From positions 1-27,467 of the IMG/VR virus record IMGVR_UViG_3300021961_000495: a stretch of 27,467 bases of DNA. One strand, written 5' to 3'. Made by a program: the position numbers and the translations under genes. Positions 14,316-23,246 of this stretch are shown piece after piece. The notes beneath the pieces were generated by a model. It was not told the DNA's origin and made no database searches. It saw nothing but the letters and a program-made list of their open reading frames with translations. This stretch comes from a virus. Each line of letters begins with the position of its first letter. The stretch's first letter is position 1.

Positions 14316-15968
14316 TTAACTGGTCGCAACTCCTGTAGTGTTAGATGAGAATTTGTTGTTCTTATTTGGTTTTTCTGGTTCGTATGAAGTGAAATCCGTA
14401 TTATTTAAAGTAGTTATATCCGATTCTAGCGTAGATTTTTCAACTTCTGCATAAACTCTACCTTGCAACATAGAGAATGCCTCTGTTTCAAGTTTATTTC
14501 TCAACCTTCTCAAAACTTTTGCTTTGTTAAGGGTATCATTTACAATAGTAGTATTTGTTGAAATAATTGAATCTCTACTAGACTCTGCGGAAGTGATTGC
14601 TGTATCTAAACCACCACAACCTGTTAATGATGGATTTGTTGGACTGGTTGTGGCATATCCTATAGAATATTTTGCAGGTGTACTTGTACCTGTCGTTCCC
14701 ACTCCAACAGATGAAGTTATTGTTAGTGATTGTCCTTCAGTTGCATATGAAAATGTACTTGCAATTGCAACACCAGAAGTATTAAAAGTATATGTATAGT
14801 ATCCAGGCCATGAAGTAGTTCCACTGTAATAAGTTACATATCCATTACCGCAAGATGGTTCTGGATCTTCAATAACTTCTCTCCACTGGAAAGGTCCAGA
14901 AGAACTTCCATTATTAACCAATACGGCTGTGTGACCCAATCCAATCTTTCCGGTATCCATTATACCTACGGTGACTGGATCTACTGGATTATTGCTGTAA
15001 TCAAAAACATCTATGTTTGATTGTGTTGTTCTAATTACTGTAAAAAATGCATCTACGGCTGTTGCATTTATAGATTGATCTAAGAGTAACGATGGGTATT
15101 CGGATTTTATTCCGACTGTAAAATTGGTAGTTGCAGAACCAATAGCAGCAGAACTTACAATTAATGCTGGTCCACTTGTACTAGATGATATGAAAGTTCC
15201 TGTACCATAATCCCAAACTTCAATACTGTAACTTCCGGTAGTAAATCCAACTACTGTTGTTCCTGGGTTTAAGACTCCTGCCTTTTCTATAGAATCTCCT
15301 GTGTTGATTCCAACGGTAGATCCGATTCCAGTGTGAACAATGATTGTGGATCCAAAAGAGACAGTTCCCCCAAACTCAACAGAGTTTATGGTCAAAGTAC
15401 TTACACCAAATCCAATAACATCAGGCAGGTTTGCTGAACTGTAAAGAGAAGGATTGTCAATACTATCGGTGATAGTATCTCCTATTTGGATGCTGTTTGT
15501 AGCTCCTACGCTAGTTACTGCTAAGTTTGTTGCGCCATAACTGGCACTTCCAGTAAACTCTATAACAATATTGGAACCATAATCTTGGTTTTGTGGTCTT
15601 CTGTAATACTTTACGCCATATTTGTTATAATTTATCTGTACTGCAGAATTCTTTTGTGCTGTATAAGTTACACTTGTATATACACTACCTACACCAACAG
15701 TCCAAGTATTGGAAGCAGTTTGTACCCAAATCAGATCACTTTTACAGCCTGCAGAAATTCTATTATCATATGCAGTTTTTACCGAACTTATAGCAACATT
15801 AATCTCATCTACCAGAGGTAGAATTGACTTGTCCATATTTTCAACTATTGAATCGTATTGATCTATACGGACATCATAAAGTTTGAGTTGATCTTTGATC
15901 ATCTCAACTTCTGCTTTTTTCTGTTCCAGTTGCGTCTTTAAGTCGGCAACAAAATTAGTTGATATCAT
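14316..15968 (-). CDS. Tail/baseplate structural protein, 550 aa
   Basis: The first 75 residues form a coiled coil (DLKTQLEQKKAEVEMIKDQL, VRIDQYDSIVENMDKSILPL). The middle is Thr/Ser/Gly-rich beta sequence with repeated segments such as IQIGDTITDS, VGINTGDSIEKAG and GFGVSTLTINS. A helical C-terminal part follows (DTAITSAESSRDSIIST, LNKAKVLRRLRNKLETEAF). It ends the late tail operon, and its ATG overlaps the stop of the previous gene by 14 bases. I recall proteins of this make-up in cyanophage tail operons but cannot assign a T4 counterpart; a fibre or baseplate-attached role is likely. Confidence 0.7.
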   Translation of the reverse strand: MISTNFVADLKTQLEQKKAEVEMIKDQLKLYDVRIDQYDSIVENMDKSILPLVDEINVAISSVKTAYDNRISAGCKSDLIWVQTASNTWTVGVGSVYTSVTYTAQKNSAVQINYNKYGVKYYRRPQNQDYGSNIVIEFTGSASYGATNLAVTSVGATNSIQIGDTITDSIDNPSLYSSANLPDVIGFGVSTLTINSVEFGGTVSFGSTIIVHTGIGSTVGINTGDSIEKAGVLNPGTTVVGFTTGSYSIEVWDYGTGTFISSSTSGPALIVSSAAIGSATTNFTVGIKSEYPSLLLDQSINATAVDAFFTVIRTTQSNIDVFDYSNNPVDPVTVGIMDTGKIGLGHTAVLVNNGSSSGPFQWREVIEDPEPSCGNGYVTYYSGTTSWPGYYTYTFNTSGVAIASTFSYATEGQSLTITSSVGVGTTGTSTPAKYSIGYATTSPTNPSLTGCGGLDTAITSAESSRDSIISTNTTIVNDTLNKAKVLRRLRNKLETEAFSMLQGRVYAEVEKSTLESDITTLNNTDFTSYEPEKPNKNNKFSSNTTGVATS

Positions 15969-16779
15969 CTTGTTCTATTTGTAATTTCTCAACGTCAATT
16001 CTTTCTGCATATACAACATAACTGCAATTGATTGGGCCCCCTGCATTATTTACCACAGTTATTTTTCTCCCCCATTCTATATTTTTTACGAACAATTCTT
16101 GATAAAATTCGTGGGGAGTTAAATGTACTGTGATTGTTTCTGGATCTATCAAATTTACCCAATAGTCTGGAAGTTCTATGATATTGGATCCGTTCAATTT
16201 TCCTCTATAATATACACCTATTTCTGGTCCTTCTAAACAAGAGTGAACAAGTCTTTTTCCAGATTTGTTTGGGTGCGGAATATCAAATTGTTTAAATGGC
16301 GCAGCAACTGATGCAAAAGAACCATTTGAGGCAGTAATACTAGTACAAATAATCTTTTCTGCTTTTAATAGGGGGACAGTGGCCACAGATTGGCACACTT
16401 TTGCACCCGCAGTTTGTTGTACCCCAGCTTTTACACTTAGTCCAGTTGAAGTTGCCAACGCATTTTTAATACTAATGCCGGTTTTAGTGGTTGCTCCAGA
16501 AACATTTGTTACTGCAATTCTATTAACAACTCCAGTTAAATTAATGTTTCCGATAAAGTTGGCAATACCAGTTACTTCTAGTGATGCGGGAATTCCCAAT
16601 CCTATTGGTGGTCCTATCATACATCCAGCGGTTGCGATAGGTGCTGCAACTAGTCCAACGTATACTGGACCATTTAGAACCGCAGTACCAGGCAGAAGTC
16701 TTGATGTGGCACTAATAAAGGAAACATCAAGAGCCCCTACTACTAGTTTATCACCTACGTGACCAATAGAAAATGTCAT
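15955..16779 (-). CDS. Tail-associated structural protein, 274 aa (VrlC-like)
   Basis: The N-terminal half is a repetitive Ala/Thr/Val/Gly-rich beta region (for example LEVTGIANFIGNINLTGVVN). The C-terminal half has a module common to phage structural proteins: FDIPHPNKSGKRLVHSCLEG, PEIGVYYRGKL, IELPDYWVNL, ITVHLTPHEF. Proteins of this kind in cyanophages have been labelled VrlC; I recall that name but cannot confirm it here. It lies between the spike-like gene and the 550-aa gene with a three-base gap upstream. It probably decorates the baseplate or spike. Confidence 0.65.
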   Translation of the reverse strand: MTFSIGHVGDKLVVGALDVSFISATSRLLPGTAVLNGPVYVGLVAAPIATAGCMIGPPIGLGIPASLEVTGIANFIGNINLTGVVNRIAVTNVSGATTKTGISIKNALATSTGLSVKAGVQQTAGAKVCQSVATVPLLKAEKIICTSITASNGSFASVAAPFKQFDIPHPNKSGKRLVHSCLEGPEIGVYYRGKLNGSNIIELPDYWVNLIDPETITVHLTPHEFYQELFVKNIEWGRKITVVNNAGGPINCSYVVYAERIDVEKLQIEQDDIN

Positions 16780-16782
16780 TAA

Positions 16783-17346
16783 TCAACCTCCACATTCCAG
16801 CCACTTTTTGAACTTCTGAAGAACTTTTATGAGGCCACCAAGAAATGTTCCTTGTGTTACATCTGTAAGAGTTCCTGAAGTATTTTGAATTCCACCAGCG
16901 GTATCTACAGCATTTGCAGCAATAGATGTGCTGTTGGTCATCAGTGAATTTGAAACGGTTCCTTTTTGATTTACGATTGGAGCTTGTGTGTGGACCTGAC
17001 TGTTGGCAACTAAAGTAATTTCGCCAGATCCATCACGGGCTTTAAGTCGTATATTGTTTCCAATAAGAACAATATCTCCACCCATCGCTTCAATCACGAT
17101 GTTACCATTAATTGCTCTAATTACTTTTCCGGGTTGACCATCTTTCTGTAAATTTTCACCACAGACTTCATAACTTGTTCCAAAACAAGCGTCAAATTTG
17201 TTCCCGTTTCCAGTGTATTGAAATCCTTGAGAACTATCAGTTGTTATAGCATATTCAATTGTATTTCCTGTAAAGTCTTTTGAACCAGAAATTTCTTCAA
17301 AAACCCCATCGGTTTCCTTTCTTATGTGAGAATCTTTATCTGCCAT
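16783..17346 (-). CDS. Spike-like beta-helix protein (gp5 C-terminal-like)
   Basis: The 187-aa protein has a central strand-rich block with alternating residues (KVIRAINGNIVIEAMGGDIV then LIGNNIRLKARDGSGEITLV) that looks like the beta-prism or beta-helix of a T4 gp5 needle. A Ser/Thr/Asn-rich segment and a C-terminal helix (GGLIKVLQKFKKWLECGG) follow. In T4 the needle is part of gp5; here it would be a separate gene directly after the gp5-like gene, with a three-base gap. The assignment is by position and strand pattern only. Confidence 0.6.
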   Translation of the reverse strand: MADKDSHIRKETDGVFEEISGSKDFTGNTIEYAITTDSSQGFQYTGNGNKFDACFGTSYEVCGENLQKDGQPGKVIRAINGNIVIEAMGGDIVLIGNNIRLKARDGSGEITLVANSQVHTQAPIVNQKGTVSNSLMTNSTSIAANAVDTAGGIQNTSGTLTDVTQGTFLGGLIKVLQKFKKWLECGG

Positions 17347-17349
17347 GGG

Positions 17350-19674
17350 TTACACACATTGTACAACGTTTACAATTCTATCGGTTCCAATTCCAGGAGT
17401 ACCAGGATCAACAACGTATTGTGGTACGTATTGTAACACTGGATATAGTAAAGCTCCTTGACCTGTATTTGTATTTATTGTGATTGATGGAGACGATGTA
17501 AATTGAGAATTGCAGGAACTAAATCCTGAAGAAACTCCAATGATTGATCCGTTGGGAGTAATTACTATTTTAAAGATACATCCTCCAGCTGTGATAGAAT
17601 CTCCAGAGGTATAACCGTATCCTGGTTTTTCTACTACAAAATTCGTTATGATTCCAACTGGATTTGTTGAAATTCCTATGGAGGTACTTCCAATTCCAGT
17701 AATAGTGGTTGTTCCATCTCCTGTACCGGAAGTTGTCCCAATTCCAATCGTGGTTAAATTCGTTTGACAATAACCAGAACCAGCACTAGTAATATAAATT
17801 GATTCTATCTCACCCTTATCATTAATTTTAGATTTAGCTAAAGCTCCAGATCCATAATTACTATTGTCTTTGATTTCTACTGTAGGATTCTTAGTATAAT
17901 TTGCACCAGGATTCGTAACGGAAATAGTTAATATTGAACCATCCGTAGGGGAAACAACTGCTGTTCCTGAGGCCCCATATCCATCCCCATAAATTATGAC
18001 TTCTGGTGGAATACAATAATACCATTGGGATCCGATAGGCGTACTTGATACCCCATCTTGATCCGTTGGGTTTAGTGCCTCTTCTCTACAATCAGCAAAT
18101 AGGGTCTCTTGTCCACCATACATTGACAGTAAAGATGCCCATTCATCAACCTCGGCCCCAGCACCACCAAGTAAATCAAAGTTATTCAAAGTCTTTGCCC
18201 AATCATCAGAACTTGGGAATTTAACTCCCTCAAATGGATCCCAAAAACTCTTTGGTTCGCACTTTAGATTATCGCAAGATAAAAATCCAAGTAGTTGATT
18301 GAGCATATCAAATGCACCAGTAATATAATCTGCAATTTGACCAATACCTCCAGTTAACCAATCAATTCCAGATAAAACAGAATCCAATGCATCTGTTAGT
18401 AGATCTGATGCCTTACCTATTATAGATGCGATCGTTTCTTCTACAGCACAAACGGGAATATTTGGAGATTTGCCGATCAAAGCATCAAGTAATCCAATAA
18501 TGAAATCTAATAAAGGACCAAATAACTTTTCAAAGATACAAAAAATGATATTGAGAATATTTTTTGCAGCTTCAGACAGTTGTAACCACTGTGGAAGAGG
18601 AGTTGTTACAGCAAATGCTCTGAATAAACAACCTATCAGTTTAGTAATGTTATCTCTAACTCCGTTCAATATAAACTTGAATATTGAAGTTAATAATCTT
18701 GCAACTCTTCTTATATTATCCTTTACATTTACTACAACATTTCTGATAGGATCTATAAATCCATAGATTGTTGATTCTAGACCATTTATAAATTTGACAA
18801 AGCTCTGTAAAGTAGCTTGCATTTCTGCAATAAAGTTATTCTCGCACCCATTTTCCGATTGTACTGGACCTACAGCTTCCGAACTAAACTGTTTTAAAAA
18901 TCCTGCATTTGCAAGACTTCCCGAGAATAATTTGTCGTATGAGATGTCGGGGTTATTGAATATGGATCCAGCAGCAGAATTGGTATCTGAAAAAATAGAT
19001 GAATAATTTGGAGAATTTATATCTGCACCAATTCCTAGATTTAAATCGGTATTAAACGTATAAGGAGATGCAAAATCTTTATTTGCATCATATGCACCCG
19101 AGAAATCTATTTGATTATTCTGGGTGAATGAAACGGCTGCTTGATCCGAACCAGCATTTGTTACGGTTGGCGGTTTTTGTACAGTACCTTTATCTGGCGG
19201 CTTCATTCTAGTTGAAGTCGCAGAAAGATTTCCCTGCATCCCAGTAAAAGGTTTAAACTGAGAACTCTTTTCTTTTTCTAAAAGTTCTGGAGTAATTAAA
19301 TTTTGTACAGAATCATTTCTATAGAAACAAGAAACGACTACTGGTTGTTGTGCTTCTTCTCCATCCAAAAAGAATCCTAATACAGACTCTCCTCCCATAA
19401 GATTTGGAGTTTTTCCAAATCCACCTTGACCAGGAGATCCTTCTGCACCAGAGGTTAAAATATGTGCCCAAGGAAGATCATCATCGGGCAACACATTTCC
19501 ATCAAAAGTATGATATCCGATAATCCTTACTTTACATCTAAATGCCCAACTACCTTCTGTGTCAACTCTTGCCTTTTCATTTTTCCAAGACTCTGGGCTA
19601 GCTACCTGGCCAACCCACCAGATAAAGCCGTCTTTTCCCGCATAATTAGATTTTAATAAGGATTCTTCTATCAT
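17350..19674 (-). CDS. Baseplate hub protein, gp5-like, no visible lysozyme domain
   Basis: The 774-aa protein starts with an OB-fold region like T4 gp5 (about 1-130: GFIWWVGQVASPE, CKVRIIGYHTFDGNVLPDDD, GESVLGFFLDGEEAQQPVVV). Residues about 280-470 are hydrophobic and amphipathic helices. Residues about 560-750 carry strand repeats of the type NPGANYTKNPTVEI and SAGSGYC. T4 gp5 is about 575 aa with an internal lysozyme; no T4-lysozyme-type catalytic block is visible here. The ATG at 19674 lies six bases after the cp12 stop. It should form the hub with gp27, and the following 187-aa gene may supply the needle. Confidence 0.78.
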   Translation of the reverse strand: MIEESLLKSNYAGKDGFIWWVGQVASPESWKNEKARVDTEGSWAFRCKVRIIGYHTFDGNVLPDDDLPWAHILTSGAEGSPGQGGFGKTPNLMGGESVLGFFLDGEEAQQPVVVSCFYRNDSVQNLITPELLEKEKSSQFKPFTGMQGNLSATSTRMKPPDKGTVQKPPTVTNAGSDQAAVSFTQNNQIDFSGAYDANKDFASPYTFNTDLNLGIGADINSPNYSSIFSDTNSAAGSIFNNPDISYDKLFSGSLANAGFLKQFSSEAVGPVQSENGCENNFIAEMQATLQSFVKFINGLESTIYGFIDPIRNVVVNVKDNIRRVARLLTSIFKFILNGVRDNITKLIGCLFRAFAVTTPLPQWLQLSEAAKNILNIIFCIFEKLFGPLLDFIIGLLDALIGKSPNIPVCAVEETIASIIGKASDLLTDALDSVLSGIDWLTGGIGQIADYITGAFDMLNQLLGFLSCDNLKCEPKSFWDPFEGVKFPSSDDWAKTLNNFDLLGGAGAEVDEWASLLSMYGGQETLFADCREEALNPTDQDGVSSTPIGSQWYYCIPPEVIIYGDGYGASGTAVVSPTDGSILTISVTNPGANYTKNPTVEIKDNSNYGSGALAKSKINDKGEIESIYITSAGSGYCQTNLTTIGIGTTSGTGDGTTTITGIGSTSIGISTNPVGIITNFVVEKPGYGYTSGDSITAGGCIFKIVITPNGSIIGVSSGFSSCNSQFTSSPSITINTNTGQGALLYPVLQYVPQYVVDPGTPGIGTDRIVNVVQCV

Positions 19675-19679
19675 TTATC

Positions 19680-19892
19680 TCAGTCGTCGTATACTCTACA
19701 CTCTAGTGCATCTGGGTGGGTGTCACAATACAACTCAAGTGGAGTTGGATCATGTTCATCTTCTGGATGATGTTCGTGATAAGATTCTAACGCAGCAAGT
19801 TCTTCTTCTGTGTGTCTGCGTGCTTGTGGTGAAATTGTTGGATCGTCAAGAATTTCTTTATCTTTGGCGATATGTGCGTTTATGTTTTCCAT
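19680..19892 (-). CDS. cp12: CP12-like Calvin-cycle inhibitor
   Basis: The 70-aa protein ends with the CP12 signature: LELYC (C56), DTHPDALEC (C65), RVYDD at the C-terminus. In cyanobacterial CP12 this end reads YC-8 residues-C-R-x-YDD, and its disulfide helps bind GAPDH and block the Calvin cycle with PRK. Here the eight-residue spacing between the Cys is the same. The upstream part has only a loose match (EEELAALESYHEH), and the N-terminal Cys pair of some full-length CP12 is absent. Cyanophages are known to carry CP12, thought to divert carbon toward the pentose phosphate pathway for nucleotide synthesis. It lies between gp27 and gp5 with short gaps. Confidence 0.85.
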   Translation of the reverse strand: MENINAHIAKDKEILDDPTISPQARRHTEEELAALESYHEHHPEDEHDPTPLELYCDTHPDALECRVYDD

Positions 19893-19901
19893 GGTAATAA
19901 A

Positions 19902-21176
19902 TTAGTAAAGTCCGTAAGAGTCTCTAACGAGTTTCAATGATGTTACCATCTCATTTGCTGCAAAGTGGTGACGCAATTCTTTAATTAAATAGTTTCCACT
20001 TTGAGGGGCATCTAAAGAATCGGCAGGTAAATCTGAATTATCTACAGCTGGAAACTGAGCTTCAATTATTTCTCCCGCTCGTAAAACAACATTGCATGGT
20101 ACTATCATATTTAGTGACTGGGTGAACAGCAAATTATATCTTGAAAAAGATTTTGCCATATCAACATTATCTCTACCAGAATCTCCACTAATTTCATTTG
20201 GGTCTAAAGTTCCTCTATCAGACATTCTAAACAGAATCCTTGATGGAGAACTTTCAAATCCGGGTGGAACTGAGATGGAATCTTCTTTTCCGAGTTTATT
20301 GCTCACTTCATCTTTTAGATAATAACCATAAACATCTAGAGTATTAGTATATAAATCGTAGAAATATGTTTTGTTGGCATACATACCAACTCGTAGTGCC
20401 TTCATTAGATCTATATTCTTCTCTACATTATAGTTCAAAATTGTGAAATTGGACTCTAATGTATTTTCTTGTGGTGCAGAGTTATATGTATATACGGTTG
20501 AAGACTTACTTGTGTTTGCGTTTGAAACTAGTTTTTCAACACTTTTAAAATTAAATCCATCTTTTGTTTCATAGAATAAGAATCCCGCAACTCCTTTACC
20601 TTGTTGGCCACTTGTTCCGGATCCCCCACTAACGGGAATCCCCTTTGGGCCCAACCAAGTTAAGATATGGAATGGTTTCTTCTGATTTCCAATAAAACTG
20701 TAACTATTTGAGGTCTTTTCTATATTAGATGATTCATATTTATCAGTAGCCAAAACATCATCTAGTATTGATTTTACATGTTCATCTATAGTTTTCTTCT
20801 GATATTTCTTTTGCACTCTTGCTGTTTCATTAGTCAATCCTTCTCTTGAAACAAGATGTAACATAAAACGTTCTTGAGATCCATTTGAAACATAACCACT
20901 TACTTTATAAACATACATTCCATAATCACCATCAAGTATAAAATCTCCAGTGGGCGTTGTTATATCCAATACGACTTTCTCTCCTCCACGTATGGGCAAT
21001 TCACTATAAAGACTACTAGTTCCCGAGTAAGCTATTGTCATAGTTACACATGGAGATAAAATATCCTCATAGTAATCTACGGAGTGAATATTATTTGAAA
21101 TATCTACCTTAGTACCTTTGTCTAAAGAGAATATTTCAAGAGCATTAAATTTTAAACCCTGTACGGCTACTGACAT
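19902..21176 (-). CDS. Baseplate hub protein, gp27-like
   Basis: The 424-aa protein occupies the expected place upstream of gp5 and is close to T4 gp27 in size (391 aa). The N-terminus (VDISNNIHSVDYYEDILSPC then VTMTIAYSGT) and the GGEKVVLDITTPTGDFILDG strand pattern are typical of hub proteins that form a gp27-like ring. The later part includes SREGLTNETARVQKKYQKKT, KPFHILTWLG and a C-terminal GNYLIKELRHHFAANEMVTS. It probably trimerises and bridges the tail tube to the gp5 spike. The ATG lies three bases after the previous stop. Confidence 0.85.
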   Translation of the reverse strand: MSVAVQGLKFNALEIFSLDKGTKVDISNNIHSVDYYEDILSPCVTMTIAYSGTSSLYSELPIRGGEKVVLDITTPTGDFILDGDYGMYVYKVSGYVSNGSQERFMLHLVSREGLTNETARVQKKYQKKTIDEHVKSILDDVLATDKYESSNIEKTSNSYSFIGNQKKPFHILTWLGPKGIPVSGGSGTSGQQGKGVAGFLFYETKDGFNFKSVEKLVSNANTSKSSTVYTYNSAPQENTLESNFTILNYNVEKNIDLMKALRVGMYANKTYFYDLYTNTLDVYGYYLKDEVSNKLGKEDSISVPPGFESSPSRILFRMSDRGTLDPNEISGDSGRDNVDMAKSFSRYNLLFTQSLNMIVPCNVVLRAGEIIEAQFPAVDNSDLPADSLDAPQSGNYLIKELRHHFAANEMVTSLKLVRDSYGLY

Positions 21177-21179
21177 ATA

Positions 21180-23246
21180 TTACGTTGATGATAAGTTTGT
21201 GAGAAGCATTGTCTTGAATAAACTATTTAATACTTGAGCCTCGGACGGTCCAGGCATAACAACTACTGGATCACCTCCCCCAGAACCACCAGGAGAAATT
21301 ACCATCGGAGATTTTGAGGAACTGGAAGATATAGGAATAATAGTTGTCGTCTCTCTTTGCGTATTGTATGTTGGATACTGTTGCAGTTGTTGCATCTGTT
21401 GTGGTGCAACAACTTGTTGTTGGGATGGAGATACTTGGGAAGCCTGGGATTGAGAAGGTTTAGCCTTTACTAAAGAAATTGCATATTGGAGGATATCACT
21501 TCCATGAGCACCCTGAACTCTTTTGCCAGCAACATTTTGCATTGATCCACCGGCAATTCTCACTGCATTACTATCTCCAATGACTTCTGCTCCAGAATAT
21601 TTTTGTCGTAATGCATTTGCACTGTCCATGGTTAAGTGAAGTGGATCAGATGAACTGTAAGCTCCCTTTTCAACTGAAACTCCCATTGCTGATGCTGCTC
21701 TAACTGAAGCTTCATGTGCTGCTGAACTTAATCCCTTATTCGGTGGAACCAAGATTGGAGTATATCCTTTATTTCTCAGTTCTTGTAAGATCTTTTTGGT
21801 ATCTATTTCAACCTTTGCGGGATCTTGATAATCATTAGTACCTGTTGCAACTAATACTGGTTGTCCTTGTCCTTGAGTAGTGGATCTTAATGTTTGTGCG
21901 TCTGGAGTCTTTTTAGAACCTTTCATTCCATGACCAACAAAAGCGTTAGTGCCTTGAATTCTAGCAGCATATCCATATCCATGTTTGGACCAAGTAACAT
22001 CTCCAACAGGAACTGGTAATCTCAATCCAGCTTCTCCAGCTATATCCAAACCACCCCAAGAACCACCACCACTGCGATTTGCATGAGCATTTTGTTCCCT
22101 TAAGATATAATCTCTCAAAGTTTTATCATCAGGAGCTTTACCTGGCATAACGTCAATTCCTGCATTAGTAAATCTAAAATATTTTTTCCTTGCAATAAAT
22201 CCTTTTGCAATCTTGAATGCCGCTTCTCTTGCAGCTACCTTTCCTTGTTCTGTTTTTTTGTTTACCCACACATCTCCTACTGGGTCATATAGTTCTGTTG
22301 GTCCTATATGGAAATGTGGTCCAGTTGATTTTCCTGTTGATCCTTGAATAAAAGTTCCTTCACCATCCAAAGTAACATCTTCAGATCCCGGTCCAGTTGG
22401 AGCATTAGGATCACTTCCTGGACCGTAATTTTCTCCTTCAGATGTTCCTGGACCACTACTAGTTATAGTTCCAGAACCAAAGGATGCTCGTTCAAATTTT
22501 GTTACGACAGATTCAAATTGATCCAGTACATCCGAGAATCCCATTTGAGGACTTACTTGAGCTGCTTTTATTTTTTGTCTCTGTTGTTGTTCTCGCAATT
22601 GTTCACTACCACTTATCGCAGAAACAACTTTTTCTCCACCCTCATATGCACGATCACCCAACCAACCACCAGCCATGCCTCCAAGGGCACTACCTACCAT
22701 AAAACCTACCCCAGGAATAGGAATCAATGATTGTCCAATAACCCCACCAAGTAAACTTCCCGCCAGGGCCCCACCAGCACCCGCAGCAGCTTTACCTACA
22801 GACTCTCCTTCTGCAAGACCAGTTGCAAAATCCAGTCCAGCGAATGCCGCGTTTGCAATTCCTAGTGCTCTAACTCCTCCAAATCTTATCTTTGGTCCTT
22901 GGGGAATTGGTCTTCCTGCAGGAGCTTTTGGTCCTACTTTTCTATTTCTACCAAAGAAGTCGCCAACAAAGGATGCAGCATCAAGTGCTCCACTAGCTAA
23001 TGAACTGAGTAAGTTTCCAGGTCTTCCAAAATTACTAGCAACGTTGATACCTTGAAGTTTTTTAAGTTTCTTCTTACTGAATTGAATAGATTTTAGTCTT
23101 TGTGTTTCTATTCCAATAAATTGAACTAAATCTTGGTACGATTTCTGGGTTGATCCCATACTCGCAGAAGATCTATTTCTAATGCCAGCAATTTTAGTAG
23201 CTGCTCTTACTAGTGGGAATACTGAGTCCGATGCTGTTATTGCCAT
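21180..23246 (-). CDS. Tail/hub protein with M23-like and SGNH-like motifs in rotated order
   Basis: The 688-aa protein has a Gly/Ala-rich hydrophobic region (about 125-200, GGALAGSLLGGVIGQSLIPI) like a tape or membrane-active segment. Then come GSTGKSTGPHFHIG (H311, H313), the end motif of M23 peptidases, followed by GGLDIAG (D401) and GYGYAARI..FVGHG (H439), the front part of M23. Next are GTND (469-472), DPLHLT (D534, H537) and GDSNAVRI (S559) with GAHG (579-582), which are SGNH hydrolase blocks in the order III, V, I, II. Both domains therefore appear circularly permuted. The usual first zinc His of M23 is Trp397 here. A Gln/Ser/Pro-rich tail follows. Likely roles are peptidoglycan cleavage and carbohydrate-ester hydrolysis during entry. 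Confidence 0.7.
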   Translation of the reverse strand: MAITASDSVFPLVRAATKIAGIRNRSSASMGSTQKSYQDLVQFIGIETQRLKSIQFSKKKLKKLQGINVASNFGRPGNLLSSLASGALDAASFVGDFFGRNRKVGPKAPAGRPIPQGPKIRFGGVRALGIANAAFAGLDFATGLAEGESVGKAAAGAGGALAGSLLGGVIGQSLIPIPGVGFMVGSALGGMAGGWLGDRAYEGGEKVVSAISGSEQLREQQQRQKIKAAQVSPQMGFSDVLDQFESVVTKFERASFGSGTITSSGPGTSEGENYGPGSDPNAPTGPGSEDVTLDGEGTFIQGSTGKSTGPHFHIGPTELYDPVGDVWVNKKTEQGKVAAREAAFKIAKGFIARKKYFRFTNAGIDVMPGKAPDDKTLRDYILREQNAHANRSGGGSWGGLDIAGEAGLRLPVPVGDVTWSKHGYGYAARIQGTNAFVGHGMKGSKKTPDAQTLRSTTQGQGQPVLVATGTNDYQDPAKVEIDTKKILQELRNKGYTPILVPPNKGLSSAAHEASVRAASAMGVSVEKGAYSSSDPLHLTMDSANALRQKYSGAEVIGDSNAVRIAGGSMQNVAGKRVQGAHGSDILQYAISLVKAKPSQSQASQVSPSQQQVVAPQQMQQLQQYPTYNTQRETTTIIPISSSSSKSPMVISPGGSGGGDPVVVMPGPSEAQVLNSLFKTMLLTNLSST

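Noticed and set aside
16265-16762. 165-aa plus-strand ORF opposite the 274-aa gene
   Set aside because: It lies wholly inside a well-supported minus-strand structural gene and has no plausible motif.
20108-20114. CTAAATA on the minus strand inside gp27
   Set aside because: It lies within coding sequence with no gene start close downstream, so it is probably a chance match.
22344-23055. Plus-strand ORFs opposite the 688-aa protein
   Set aside because: They mirror the Ala/Gly-rich minus-strand segment, with low-complexity Pro/Ala/Leu composition.
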